Shown here: piece after piece, positions 56,156 through 64,000 of the stretch
How positions within the stretch are numbered: position 1 is the first letter of the stretch
Layout: each line of letters starts with the position of its first letter
NCBI GenBank assembly: GCA_013003075.1
Contig: JABDLJ010000027.1
Location: 1-64,000 of the forward strand
Reading direction: 5' to 3'
DNA length: 64,000 nt
Source of the DNA: Paracoccaceae bacterium
GTDB taxonomy: Bacteria > Pseudomonadota > Alphaproteobacteria > Rhodobacterales > Rhodobacteraceae
Position numbers and translations under genes: made by a program
The notes under the pieces: model-generated
Databases searched by the model: none
What the model was told of the DNA's origin: nothing
The model's input: only the letters and a program-made list of their open reading frames with translations

Positions 56156-57275
56156 GTGTCGGGCACCGCGCTTGCCAAGATGATCCTGCAGACATACGCC
56201 GCGCTCGATGCTGAGGCAAAGCCCGACTTGTTTCGGTCTCGGCGACAGCCTCGAAACAGACGCTGTGTCGGTGCGCAAACTTGCGGTGCGCCATATCGAA
56301 ACCGCGGCGGACAGGGCCTACAGCGCGCTCATCGCCTTTGCACCTTCGCCGCGGCAAGAGCGCTTGCGCCGGCGCCAACAGTCCATCGGCGCGACCGTGG
56401 CGCTGGTGCCGATGCGGCGCGGTCTTCTGGGGCTGGTGGCGGCGCATCCCGCCTTGCGGCGCAAGAAACTGGATTTGGCGCATCTCGTACGCAGCTGGTT
56501 CAATCGCGGCTTTCTGGTGTTGCGGCAGATCAGCTGGGACACGCCGACCAGCATACCGGCGAAGATCTTCGGCGACGGGGCGGTGCAAGCGATCAACGAC
56601 TGGAACGATTTTCGCCGGCGGCTTTACCCCTCGGATCGCCGCGGCTTCGCCTGTTTGCGCCCTGCGATGCCGCGAGCGCCGGTGATCTTCGTCGAGGTGG
56701 CGCTTTCAAAACCCATTTCCGATGCGATCCAGTATGAATTGGGCCAAGATCGCGCCTGGCGCGATGGGTCCGAGACCCGCGTTGCGGTGTTTTGCTCGAT
56801 CTCGAACTGCCGAAGGGGGCTGAAGAGGATGTCCTACGGAAATCTCTTGAAAAACAGGTCGTGGCTGAGCTGAGCGCCCAGCGTCCTCAACTGGAGGCAT
56901 TCGTCATCCTGTCGCCCATTTTGGGCCTGATCCGCCGTCCGAAGACGTTGGCTGACAACGCCAATGCGCGGAAGGTTCCAGCCGGGAAGGCGCCGGGTGA
57001 GGTTTTCGAGAAGATGGCCGCCCGCTACTTGCTGACGGCCCGGAACGCGCTTGGCCCGCCGCTTGATCGCGCGGCGCGTTTGCACCTTGGGAACGGGGCG
57101 CCGATCCACGCGGTGCACGCCAATGTCTAACTTGTCGTGAACGGTCGCACGCAATCGCGCGGCGCTGCACCGCCTCTACGATCGGAGCTGATCGAAAAGA
57201 ACCAAGAGACAGTCGTGAGCGGCGGTGACATCCCGGCCTCGCGCGCGATCCGGGCCAAGGCCGCGCAGGGCGGGT
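56156..57275 (+). pseudogene. Malonyl-CoA decarboxylase, multiply frameshifted
   Basis: Fragments of MCD in three frames: SGTALAKMILQTYAALDAEAK (56156 onward), the catalytic half LVRSWFNRGFLVLRQISWDTP and APVIFVEVALSKPISDAIQ (frame from 56208), ELSAQRPQLEAFVILSP and ARLHLGNGAPIH (frame from about 56840), then the tail IEKNQETVVSGGDIPASRAIRAK to 57275. The enzyme converts malonyl-CoA to acetyl-CoA. It stands in the decaying locus with GntR and TRAP genes, the classic composition of a malonate-use operon. Dead. Confidence 0.84.
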
Positions 57276-57611
57276 AGGGACGCTTTGACCAACGCACATC
57301 GGGCAAGCGGCCGGCACCGCCGTGTGGGGTTCGCAGCCTAAGGTGAAATGTCGGCGCCAGTAATATGAAATCATTTAATTTAACTGAAATGGCAGTGCCG
57401 CCCAACCCAAAGATCGCCGCTGCAATATGGGCGGCCCGTTTTCAAGGGACGGGGCACTTCCATACCCGCTGCCGGACACCGCTGCTCGGGACCGGCTACG
57501 TCCAGACGGCGCAGGATGCCGGGCGGGGCGGCTCTCTGCGCCGCCCGCGTCTCATCAAAACCTGCACAACTTCGGCGCAGGGCCTGCAAACCGGTTTGGC
57601 AAAAAGCGGGC
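57276..57611. other. Gap between the decaying locus and the exosortase operon
   Basis: 336 nt without a convincing gene. A short AT-rich island at about 57360-57395 (TTTAATTTAACTG) may hold the exosortase-operon promoter. The 121-residue frame starting at 57365 has no family resemblance and overlaps the exosortase start. Confidence 0.45.
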
Positions 57612-59048
57612 ATGACCTTCGCAAGCGACCGCCTGACTTTTATCCTTTTCGCTGCCGGATCGGCCGTGCTGGCGCTGCATCCGCTGATCTGGCTGGCCCG
57701 GACCTGGACCGCGCCGGCCTACGCCTCTGAGGGATATGTCTATGCCATCGCGGTGCTTGCCCTGGCCGCGCGCAGCGTTCTGAGCGGCCCGGCGACCGCG
57801 CCTGGCGATCAAAGGCTGATGTTCGGCCTTCTGATCCTGGCGGCGGCGCTGCGGCTGCTGTCGCAGATCCTTGCGATCAACCTTGTCGGCGGGTTTGCCC
57901 TTGCCATCGATGTCTATGCGCTGGGGCGGCTTTTGGCGCTGGAGCGCAGACCAAGCCCGGTCTCGCCCTTCTGGCTTGCGGTGCTGTTTCTCTTTTCGCT
58001 GCCTCTGGAAACCGTTCTGGAGCGGCTTGTGGGGTTCCCCCTGCAGATGGTCTCGGCCAGCCTGGCATGTCGGATGCTGGGTTGGATCTATCCCGAGACC
58101 ATCTGTTCAGGGGTGCGTATCGAGATCGGCGCGCAGGATGTGCTTGTCGATCTGCCTTGTTCGGGTGCATCGGGTCTTTTGCTGTTGCTGGCGCTTTTCG
58201 TGGGGATCACTGCGCTGCGCCGGCCCCGGTTTGCGGTCGCCGTGCTCTGGGGCGCGGCGGTTCTGGGTCTGGCCGCCGCCGGCAACGCATTGCGGATCAG
58301 CCTTCTTGCGGCAGGGCTGGTAAAGGGCCTCGACGTGATGGCAGAGCCGGCCCACACGGCGATCGGGCTTGCCACGCTGGCGCTTGTCGCGTTGCCGCTT
58401 GCGCTGATCTACAAGCCAGACGCCCGGCCCGCGCGCCTTGCTGTAAACCCGCGCCCCCTGCCAAGGCTGCTGCGGCTGCCGAGCGCTGCGCTGTGCTTTG
58501 TGCTGTCGCTCTGGATCATCGCGCAACCCGCGCAGCCCGTCGATGTCTCGACCCCGGTCGCGCCGCGCCCGCTGCCGGCGAGCATCGGCGGCCAGATCGG
58601 CCGGCAAGCGCCGCTTAGCCCGCTGGAGATCGGCTATTTTCGCGCCTATGGCGGCGTGGCGACGAAGGTGCAGTACGGGCCGCTGGGCGTCAATCGCGTC
58701 AGCACCACATCGCCCCTGCGCCACCTGCACAGCCCGGATGCTTGCCTGCGCGGGCTTGGCTTCGATGTGCAGTTTCTCGGAACGCGCTTTGACCGGGTGC
58801 CAAGTTCGGTCTACCGCGCCACGGCGCCCGACGGGCGCGCCTTTCTGGTCAGCGTCAGCTACGTCTCGGACACCGGTGATGTCACCGCCAGCGTCGCCGA
58901 GGCGATCTGGCATTGGCTGAATGGCCGCGGCGACACATGGAGCAGCGTGCAGCGCATCACGCCGCTGACCCTGGATGACGCCGCCCGGTCGGACATGGAC
59001 GCAGCCGTCCTCGTCGCCCTTGATATCCCCATCACTCAGGAGCTTTGA
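57612..59048 (+). CDS. Exosortase fused to EpsI-like domain
   Basis: 478 residues from ATG 57612; the upstream in-frame start adds a basic Cys-containing stretch absent from the family. The exosortase core has about eight membrane helices and the transpeptidase triad: C183 in LPCSGASG, R228 in GNALRIS and H248 in AEPAHTAIG. From about residue 295 a soluble EpsI-like (DUF3485) domain follows, with the HSPDACLRGLGF signature. Exosortases cut C-terminal PEP-CTERM signals in the inner membrane. The gene is followed 3 nt later by a VIT/vWA protein carrying such a signal, most likely its sole substrate. It resembles the XrtT class; the name is tentative. Confidence 0.9.
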   Translation: MTFASDRLTFILFAAGSAVLALHPLIWLARTWTAPAYASEGYVYAIAVLALAARSVLSGPATAPGDQRLMFGLLILAAALRLLSQILAINLVGGFALAIDVYALGRLLALERRPSPVSPFWLAVLFLFSLPLETVLERLVGFPLQMVSASLACRMLGWIYPETICSGVRIEIGAQDVLVDLPCSGASGLLLLLALFVGITALRRPRFAVAVLWGAAVLGLAAAGNALRISLLAAGLVKGLDVMAEPAHTAIGLATLALVALPLALIYKPDARPARLAVNPRPLPRLLRLPSAALCFVLSLWIIAQPAQPVDVSTPVAPRPLPASIGGQIGRQAPLSPLEIGYFRAYGGVATKVQYGPLGVNRVSTTSPLRHLHSPDACLRGLGFDVQFLGTRFDRVPSSVYRATAPDGRAFLVSVSYVSDTGDVTASVAEAIWHWLNGRGDTWSSVQRITPLTLDDAARSDMDAAVLVALDIPITQEL

Positions 59049-59051
59049 CCC

Positions 59052-61070
59052 ATGAGATTTTTCACGCAGTTTCTGATCGTTATAGTGGCGTTCTGGCCTT
59101 TTGCGGCGCTCGCGCAGGCAGGTGCCGAGGATGTCGCCGGCCGCATCCTGGGGCAGATCGACGGCCGCCAGGTCGAGCTGCCGATGCTCACCTCGGACTA
59201 TGACATCGATATCCAGGGCGATCTGGCCACGGTCACGCTGACCCAGACCTTCGAGAACCCGTATTCCGCCGCGATGAGCGCGGAATACCTTTTTCCGCTG
59301 CACCGGAAGGCCGCGGTCTACGCCATGACGATGGAGGTGGGCGACGAGCGCGTGCGCGCACAAATCCAGGAAAAGAAAGAGGCCGAGCAGGTCTTTGCGG
59401 CGGCCGAAGCCGAGGGCAAGGCCGCCGCACTTCTCACCCAGCATCGTCCGAACATGTTCACCCAGCGGGTCGCAAACCTGATGCCCGGGCTGCCGGTGAC
59501 CGTCAGCCTCAGCTATGTGCAGACCGTGCCGCGCATCGATGGCGCTTACGAGCTGGTGGTCCCGCTGGTGGTCGGCCCGCGCTATGAAGGCGCCCAGACG
59601 CCCGAGCCAGAGCCAGTGCCGCAGGGCGCGGCGCAGGCGGGTTGGACCATGTCGTCTCTGCCAGACTATCCGCAGGTGATGGGGCTCGATCTGCCCGATC
59701 ACGTCGCGCCAGATCGGGTCAGTCTCGATCTGTCGCTTGCCTCGGCGGTGCCGGTGGTGTCGCTGACCAGCGCCACCCACGCGCTGTCCCTGACCTCGGA
59801 CGACCAGGCGCTATCGGCGCAATTCGAAGCCGGCCGGGTGATCGACAACCGCGATCTGGTCTTGCGCTACGTTCTGGGGGGCGAGACGCTGAGTTCGGGC
59901 GTCTTGACCCACCTGGACGATCGCGGCGGCTTTCTGTCGCTGATGATCGAGCCGCCAAGCGCGCCTGATGTTTCTGACGCCATGCCGCGCGAGATCGTTT
60001 TCGTTCTGGATACGTCCGGGTCGATGAATGGCCTGCCGATTGCTGCCAGCAAACGGTTCATGGCGGCCGCGCTGGAGGGGCTGCGGCCCGGCGATTTCTT
60101 CCGCATCATCAGCTTTTCCAACGAGGCGGAACAGTTTTCGGACCGTGCGATTCCTGCGACCGAGGCCAACCGCAAGGCCGGGCTGTCCTATGTCCGGCGG
60201 CTGCAGGCCGCCGGCGGCACCGAGATCGATACCGCGATCCGCACCGCGTTCTTAACCGCTCAGCCCAAGGGGACGCTGCGCCTCGTGGTATTTCTGAGCG
60301 ATGGCTATATCGGCAACGAGGCCACAGTGCTGCGCACCATCCGCCAGCAGATCGGCACGGCGCGGATCTACGCCTTCGGTGTTGGGATGTCGGTGAACCG
60401 CTATCTTCTGGAGGGCATAGCCGAGGAGGGGCGCGGCTTTGCCCGCTATGTCGATCCGACCGAAGACGCCGGCGAGGTGGCCGAGGCGCTGGCGCAGGAT
60501 CTGCGCACGCCGGTTCTGACCGACATCACGGTCGATTGGGGCGATCTGGCGGTCAGCGAAGTCAGCCCCGCCCGCATCCCCGATCTTTTCGCCGGGCGGC
60601 AGTTGCGGCTGCTGGCGCGGTATCAGGGCGGCGCGGGCCAGGTGCGGATCAGTGGGCAGTCGGCCGGTCGCCAGGCGAGCCTGACGGTCGATGTGGTGCC
60701 GGCCGATGAGAGCATATCTGCCGGCGCAATCCCGCTGATCTGGGCGCGCGAGCGCATCGCCGATCACGAGCGCGCGCTGGCGATGCGCGGCAGCGATGAA
60801 AACGCTCATGAAAAGGCTATCACCCAGTTGGGGCTGACATACGGGCTGCAAAGCCGTTTCACATCCTTTGTCGCCGTCTCCGAGCAGATCGTGAACACGG
60901 AAGGCCCAGCCAGGCAGGTTGCCGTCGCTCTGCCGCAGGTCGCCGGGGTCCCGCCAAGCGCCTATCCCGGCTTCAGCGGCGCCTCGACCCCCGAGCCGCA
61001 GACCCTGTTCGGTCTTCTGGTGGTCGCGGCTTGCGGCGCGGCGGCCGGCCTGCGGCGGCGAAGGGTGTGA
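59052..61070 (+). CDS. VIT / von Willebrand A protein with PEP-CTERM-like sorting tail
   Basis: 672 residues. Signal peptide (FLIVIVAFWPFAALAQA), VIT domain (about 25-155: TQTFENPYSAAMSAEYLFPL, YVQTVPRIDG), a vWA domain (about 312-490) with the MIDAS DTSGS starting at D320, and a C-terminal sorting tail: TPEPQ at about 646-650, a hydrophobic stretch and RRRRV at the end. It would be exported, then cut and anchored by the exosortase 3 nt upstream. Similar VIT/vWA proteins are the dedicated targets of marine proteobacterial sortases; here the tail is of the exosortase kind. Confidence 0.9.
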   Translation: MRFFTQFLIVIVAFWPFAALAQAGAEDVAGRILGQIDGRQVELPMLTSDYDIDIQGDLATVTLTQTFENPYSAAMSAEYLFPLHRKAAVYAMTMEVGDERVRAQIQEKKEAEQVFAAAEAEGKAAALLTQHRPNMFTQRVANLMPGLPVTVSLSYVQTVPRIDGAYELVVPLVVGPRYEGAQTPEPEPVPQGAAQAGWTMSSLPDYPQVMGLDLPDHVAPDRVSLDLSLASAVPVVSLTSATHALSLTSDDQALSAQFEAGRVIDNRDLVLRYVLGGETLSSGVLTHLDDRGGFLSLMIEPPSAPDVSDAMPREIVFVLDTSGSMNGLPIAASKRFMAAALEGLRPGDFFRIISFSNEAEQFSDRAIPATEANRKAGLSYVRRLQAAGGTEIDTAIRTAFLTAQPKGTLRLVVFLSDGYIGNEATVLRTIRQQIGTARIYAFGVGMSVNRYLLEGIAEEGRGFARYVDPTEDAGEVAEALAQDLRTPVLTDITVDWGDLAVSEVSPARIPDLFAGRQLRLLARYQGGAGQVRISGQSAGRQASLTVDVVPADESISAGAIPLIWARERIADHERALAMRGSDENAHEKAITQLGLTYGLQSRFTSFVAVSEQIVNTEGPARQVAVALPQVAGVPPSAYPGFSGASTPEPQTLFGLLVVAACGAAAGLRRRRV

Positions 61071-61139
61071 CGCGTGCGAAAAGCGCTGGCTGATCGGCGC
61101 GCTTGCTTGCAAGATGCCGCCCGAAAGGAGCCAAGAGCC

Positions 61140-61832
61140 ATGTCCGGACCTGCCCCGCATGTTCTGGTGGTCGATGACGACCCGCACATCCGCGATGTGA
61201 TCGCCTTTGCGCTGGAAGATGCCGGGATGGCGGTGACGCAGGCGGCCGACGGGCAGCGCGGAGTGACCGAGGCGCAGCGCCTCGCGCCCGACCTTGTGGT
61301 GATGGATATCGGCATGCCCGAGCTTGACGGGTTCGGCGCCTGCCGGGCGATCCGCCGGACCTCTGCGGTGCCGATCCTGTTCCTCACGGCGCGCGACGAC
61401 GAAATCGACCGGGTCCTCGGCTTTGAATTTGGCGCGGACGACTACGTGTGCAAGCCCTTCAGTACCAGAGAGCTGGTGCTGCGTATCCGGGCCATCCTGG
61501 CGCGTGGCAAGGCGGCGGCGGGTGCCGGGCCGCTGCGCCACGGTGATCTGGTGGTCGATCCTGCAAGCCACCGATGCACGCTTGGCGACCGCGAACTGGA
61601 GCTGACCGCAACCGAGTTTTCGATCCTGACGGTCTTTCTGGAAGCGCCCGAACGGGTGATCTCGCGCGATGGGCTGATCCACGCGGTCTACGGCGCGCAT
61701 GCGCAGCATTCGGGCCGCACCGTCGACAGCCATATCCGCAACATACGGTCAAAGGCAGCGGCGCTGGGATCGGGCGATGTCCTCGTTACCGTGCACGGGG
61801 TCGGGGTGAAGCTGGGCGCATGTCGCAGCTAG
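61140..61832 (+). CDS. Response regulator, OmpR/CreB-like
   Basis: 230 residues from ATG 61140, with AAAGGAG upstream; the longer frame is not family-like. A receiver domain (residues about 1-118) has the acidic pair VVDDDPH, phospho-acceptor D56 (VVMDIGMPELDG) and lysine in VCKPFSTREL. The C-terminal winged helix is of OmpR type (residues about 130-228, RTVDSHIRNIRSKA). It overlaps the kinase gene by 13 nt. Together with the kinase it probably controls the exosortase module. Confidence 0.94.
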   Translation: MSGPAPHVLVVDDDPHIRDVIAFALEDAGMAVTQAADGQRGVTEAQRLAPDLVVMDIGMPELDGFGACRAIRRTSAVPILFLTARDDEIDRVLGFEFGADDYVCKPFSTRELVLRIRAILARGKAAAGAGPLRHGDLVVDPASHRCTLGDRELELTATEFSILTVFLEAPERVISRDGLIHAVYGAHAQHSGRTVDSHIRNIRSKAAALGSGDVLVTVHGVGVKLGACRS

Positions 61833-63379
61833 CCCCTCGCGCGAAGTGGCGACCGCGCTTGTCGATGGTGATCGGTGCCATCGTGATTGTTCTGATGACG
61901 CTGCCCGTTGTCGGGCTTCTGGCGGTGCGGCTGGCCAACAACCAGTTCGTACGCGAGACCGAAGCCAGCCTGATCGCCCAGGCCGCGGTTCTTGCCGAAG
62001 TCTATGCCGGGATGCTTGCCGCGGACGGCACGGTGCAAGGCCCGCCGATCCCGGCTGGGGTGCAGGCAAGGCTGGCCGAGCGCTATCACCCGGTCGAGCC
62101 CTCGCTTGATGTGTCGGAGACCGCGATAGGCGAGCCCGCGCCGGATGGCCGGCCGCTGCCGCATCCGCCGCTTGCGGAATATGATCGGCTGAGGACGCAG
62201 CTTTCTTCCCTGGCCGCGAAGGCGCAGAAATCCACCCTGGCAGGCTATCGCTTCACCGATCACAGCGGTCAGGTGATCGCATCCAGCGGCGGCGGGACCG
62301 GTACGTCGCTTTTGCACCTGCCCGAGATCGAAGCGGCGCTGGACGGCCAGGTGGGTGCGGCTTTGCGCTACCGCGCGCCGCTGGACGAGCGGCACGCGCT
62401 GGCGTCCATCAGCCGCGATACGACCTACCGGGTCTTCGTCGCCCATCCGGTGATCCTTGAGGGCCGTATCGTCGGCGCCGTGCACTTGTCGCGCACGCCG
62501 ATCGATCTGCGGAAGTTTCTTTATCTGGAGCGCGCGAACCTTGCCCTGATTGCCGCCATCATGGGGGGCGGGGCGCTGGTGATCGGCGTGCTTTTCTGGC
62601 GGCTGATCTTCCGCCCGATCCGCGCCTTGCGCGATCAGAGCCACGCGGTGGCAACCGGCGCGCGCCCGTTTCCCGAACCGCTTGAGCATTACGGTGTCGA
62701 AGAGCTTTTCGATCTGGGGCAAAGCGTCCTTTCGATGGCGCAAAGCCTGACCGAGCGCTCGGAGGCGATCGGCACCTATACCGAGCATGTCACGCACGAG
62801 TTGAAATCGCCGGTGACCGCCATCGTCGGGGCCTCCGAGCTTTTGCAGACCTCGGGCGACCGGCTGGATCCCAAGCGCCGCAAACGCTTGCTGGAGACGA
62901 TCAATGCCGAAGGTATCCGCATGGACGCTCTTTTGGCGAAGCTCAGAGAGCTTGCGCGGGTGCGCGGGCTGTCGGGCGAGGCCACAAGCCGCCTTGCGGA
63001 TGGCGTCGATTTGGTGGGCCGGGATTTCGCGGCGCTCGATATATCTCTTTCGGGGCCGGGCACGGTGCCCTTTTCCGCCCAAGAGCGGGACATCGTCCTG
63101 CGGCACCTGTTCCGGAACGCGGTCGAGCACGGGGCGGACCGGATCGCGCTTCGATCGGATGCCAAGGGACTTACGATTTCGGACAATGGCAGCGGGGTAT
63201 CCAGGGCCAACAGGGACAGCATCTTTCAGCCTTTCTTCACCACCAAGCGCGATCACGGCGGCACCGGGATGGGGCTTTCCATCGTGTCGGCCATCGTCAC
63301 CCGGCGCGGCGGACAGATCTCGCTGGAGGATGCAGGCGAGGGGGCCGCCTTTCGGATCAGTTATGGCGGGAGGGACTGA
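61820..63379 (+). CDS. Sensor histidine kinase, CreC-like
   Basis: 519 residues from ATG 61820. Two membrane helices (about 15-37 and 238-262) enclose a periplasmic sensor of about 200 residues; a HAMP region follows. The H-box is HELKSP with H326, and the ATPase domain shows ISDNGSGVSRANRDSIFQPFFTTK and GGTGMGLSIV. It overlaps the response regulator gene. CreC-type kinases respond to envelope or growth conditions; the signal here is unknown. There is no CreD gene in the window. Confidence 0.94.
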   Translation: MSQLAPRAKWRPRLSMVIGAIVIVLMTLPVVGLLAVRLANNQFVRETEASLIAQAAVLAEVYAGMLAADGTVQGPPIPAGVQARLAERYHPVEPSLDVSETAIGEPAPDGRPLPHPPLAEYDRLRTQLSSLAAKAQKSTLAGYRFTDHSGQVIASSGGGTGTSLLHLPEIEAALDGQVGAALRYRAPLDERHALASISRDTTYRVFVAHPVILEGRIVGAVHLSRTPIDLRKFLYLERANLALIAAIMGGGALVIGVLFWRLIFRPIRALRDQSHAVATGARPFPEPLEHYGVEELFDLGQSVLSMAQSLTERSEAIGTYTEHVTHELKSPVTAIVGASELLQTSGDRLDPKRRKRLLETINAEGIRMDALLAKLRELARVRGLSGEATSRLADGVDLVGRDFAALDISLSGPGTVPFSAQERDIVLRHLFRNAVEHGADRIALRSDAKGLTISDNGSGVSRANRDSIFQPFFTTKRDHGGTGMGLSIVSAIVTRRGGQISLEDAGEGAAFRISYGGRD

Positions 63380-63689
63380 ATGCGGTCCCCGGCCGGCCAT
63401 CCGCCGGTTTCGACAGGTCTTTTGTCCAGCGCGAAGAAGAAGCGCTCGGCAGGCCTTTGCATCCCCTTGGCCGGACGGTTCCTAAGCCGCAGCGGGGACG
63501 CTTGGGAAATCTCCTTGGTTTCAGGCCAATTGCCAATGATCGGGCGCTCTGTGTGCGATAGGCTGGCGGGCTGTCGTGGGCAGTGGCGCCGCGGCGGGGC
63601 AATGGAAGCCGGCGCGGTACGGGCGACACGATCGCCGATCAGGGATGCCGCAGTCCTGCGTGCCGGGGCTGCAGGTGCCGATCCGGCGG
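63380..63689. other. Gap between the kinase and the isomerase gene
   Basis: 310 nt between convergent genes. Small overlapping frames exist on both strands but none resembles a family. No clear terminator hairpin with a T-run was seen. Confidence 0.5.
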
Positions 63690-64000
63690 CTAGGCCAGCC
63701 AGTCGCTGTAATCGCTGACCAGAAGGTGGGCGGGATCGGTGTCTTCCTCGATGGTGGAGAACCGTCCGATCGGCTCGCGGAAGATATTGTCGGTCTCGTC
63801 GTCATTGACGGTTGAGACCTCTCCGATCAGCACATCGCCGCCTTCGCCCCAGAACGCATGCCAGTCGCCGGGCATCAGCGTGACGCTTTCGCCGGGCGCC
63901 AGCTTCAGCTTCTCACCGGCGCCGAAATCGCGCCGGATGCCATCGCACCAGACCGTACCGCCGCGATCCTCGGCAAAGCGGCCGGCCTCATCGGAGCCGT
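63690..64000 (-). CDS. D-lyxose isomerase-like cupin protein, truncated by window edge
   Basis: C-terminal 103 residues of a sugar isomerase of the cupin type (D-lyxose ketol-isomerase family). The frame is open to the window edge, so the start lies beyond 64000. Conserved cupin residues are visible: LAPGESVTLMPGDWHAFWGEGGDVLIGEVSTVND in shortened form, with the metal-binding histidine in DWHAFW and glutamate in IGEVS, then DNIFREPIGRF. It would interconvert D-lyxose and D-xylulose or a related sugar. Context is outside the window. Confidence 0.88.
   Translation of the reverse strand, partial: GSDEAGRFAEDRGGTVWCDGIRRDFGAGEKLKLAPGESVTLMPGDWHAFWGEGGDVLIGEVSTVNDDETDNIFREPIGRFSTIEEDTDPAHLLVSDYSDWLA

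Overview
The window is high-GC alphaproteobacterial DNA, most consistent with a Rhodobacterales (roseobacter-type) chromosome. This is inferred from the murG-murC-[two DUF2484 genes]-murB-ddl-ftsQ-ftsA-ftsZ-lpxC order, the cobS/cobT arrangement, the VPLPA-type sorting signal, and the DUF3572 and DUF983 genes. No tRNA, rRNA, insertion sequence, prophage or CRISPR array was recognised.

Layout. 1-12.3 kb is the 3' part of the division and cell-wall cluster: murG (cut by the window edge), murC, two small membrane proteins, murB, ddl, ftsQ, ftsA, ftsZ, then lpxC, bamD and recN, mostly coupled by ATGA overlaps. 12.7-23.6 kb holds a GlcD-type FAD oxidase divergent from a ClC channel/transporter, then a minus-strand cobS - racemase-like - cobT - M24 peptidase block, a J-domain protein, BolA and a DUF4177 protein. 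23.9-32.9 kb holds a VPLPA-CTERM secreted protein, gatB, a lytic transglycosylase-like lipoprotein, an acyltransferase, pepN and a VOC/WYL-regulator/DUF2256 operon with a strong palindrome in front. 33-38.7 kb carries malate synthase G with a GlcG-like partner, a glutamine-amidotransferase hydrolase, a DMT transporter, a Nudix protein and DUF983. 38.9-41 kb is an EF-hand / ECF sigma / membrane protein / periplasmic sensor group. 41-50.4 kb has a PleD-like cyclase, MarR, a HAD phosphatase, an MttB-family methyltransferase, DUF4153, an H-NOX-like protein paired with an HNOBA-GGDEF cyclase, and DUF808.

50.6-57.3 kb is a decaying catabolic locus: a frameshifted GntR regulator, a TRAP transporter whose substrate-binding and small-permease genes have fused and broken, OsmC, nitroreductase (RutE-like), YciI and malonyl-CoA decarboxylase pseudogenes. 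Only a fumarylacetoacetate-hydrolase-family gene looks whole. The gene set suggests former malonate or malonic-semialdehyde use.

57.6-63.4 kb is the most distinctive intact system: an exosortase fused to an EpsI-like domain, a VIT/von Willebrand A protein ending in a PEP-CTERM-like sorting tail, and a CreBC-like response regulator and histidine kinase, all on one strand. It looks like a self-contained one-enzyme, one-substrate surface-processing module. The window ends inside a D-lyxose isomerase-like gene on the minus strand.

The strongest leads are that exosortase module, an H-NOX-like protein that has lost its haem ligand and YxSxR motif yet keeps its cyclase partner, a racemase-like protein without either catalytic cysteine inside the cobaltochelatase operon, and the eroding malonate locus.
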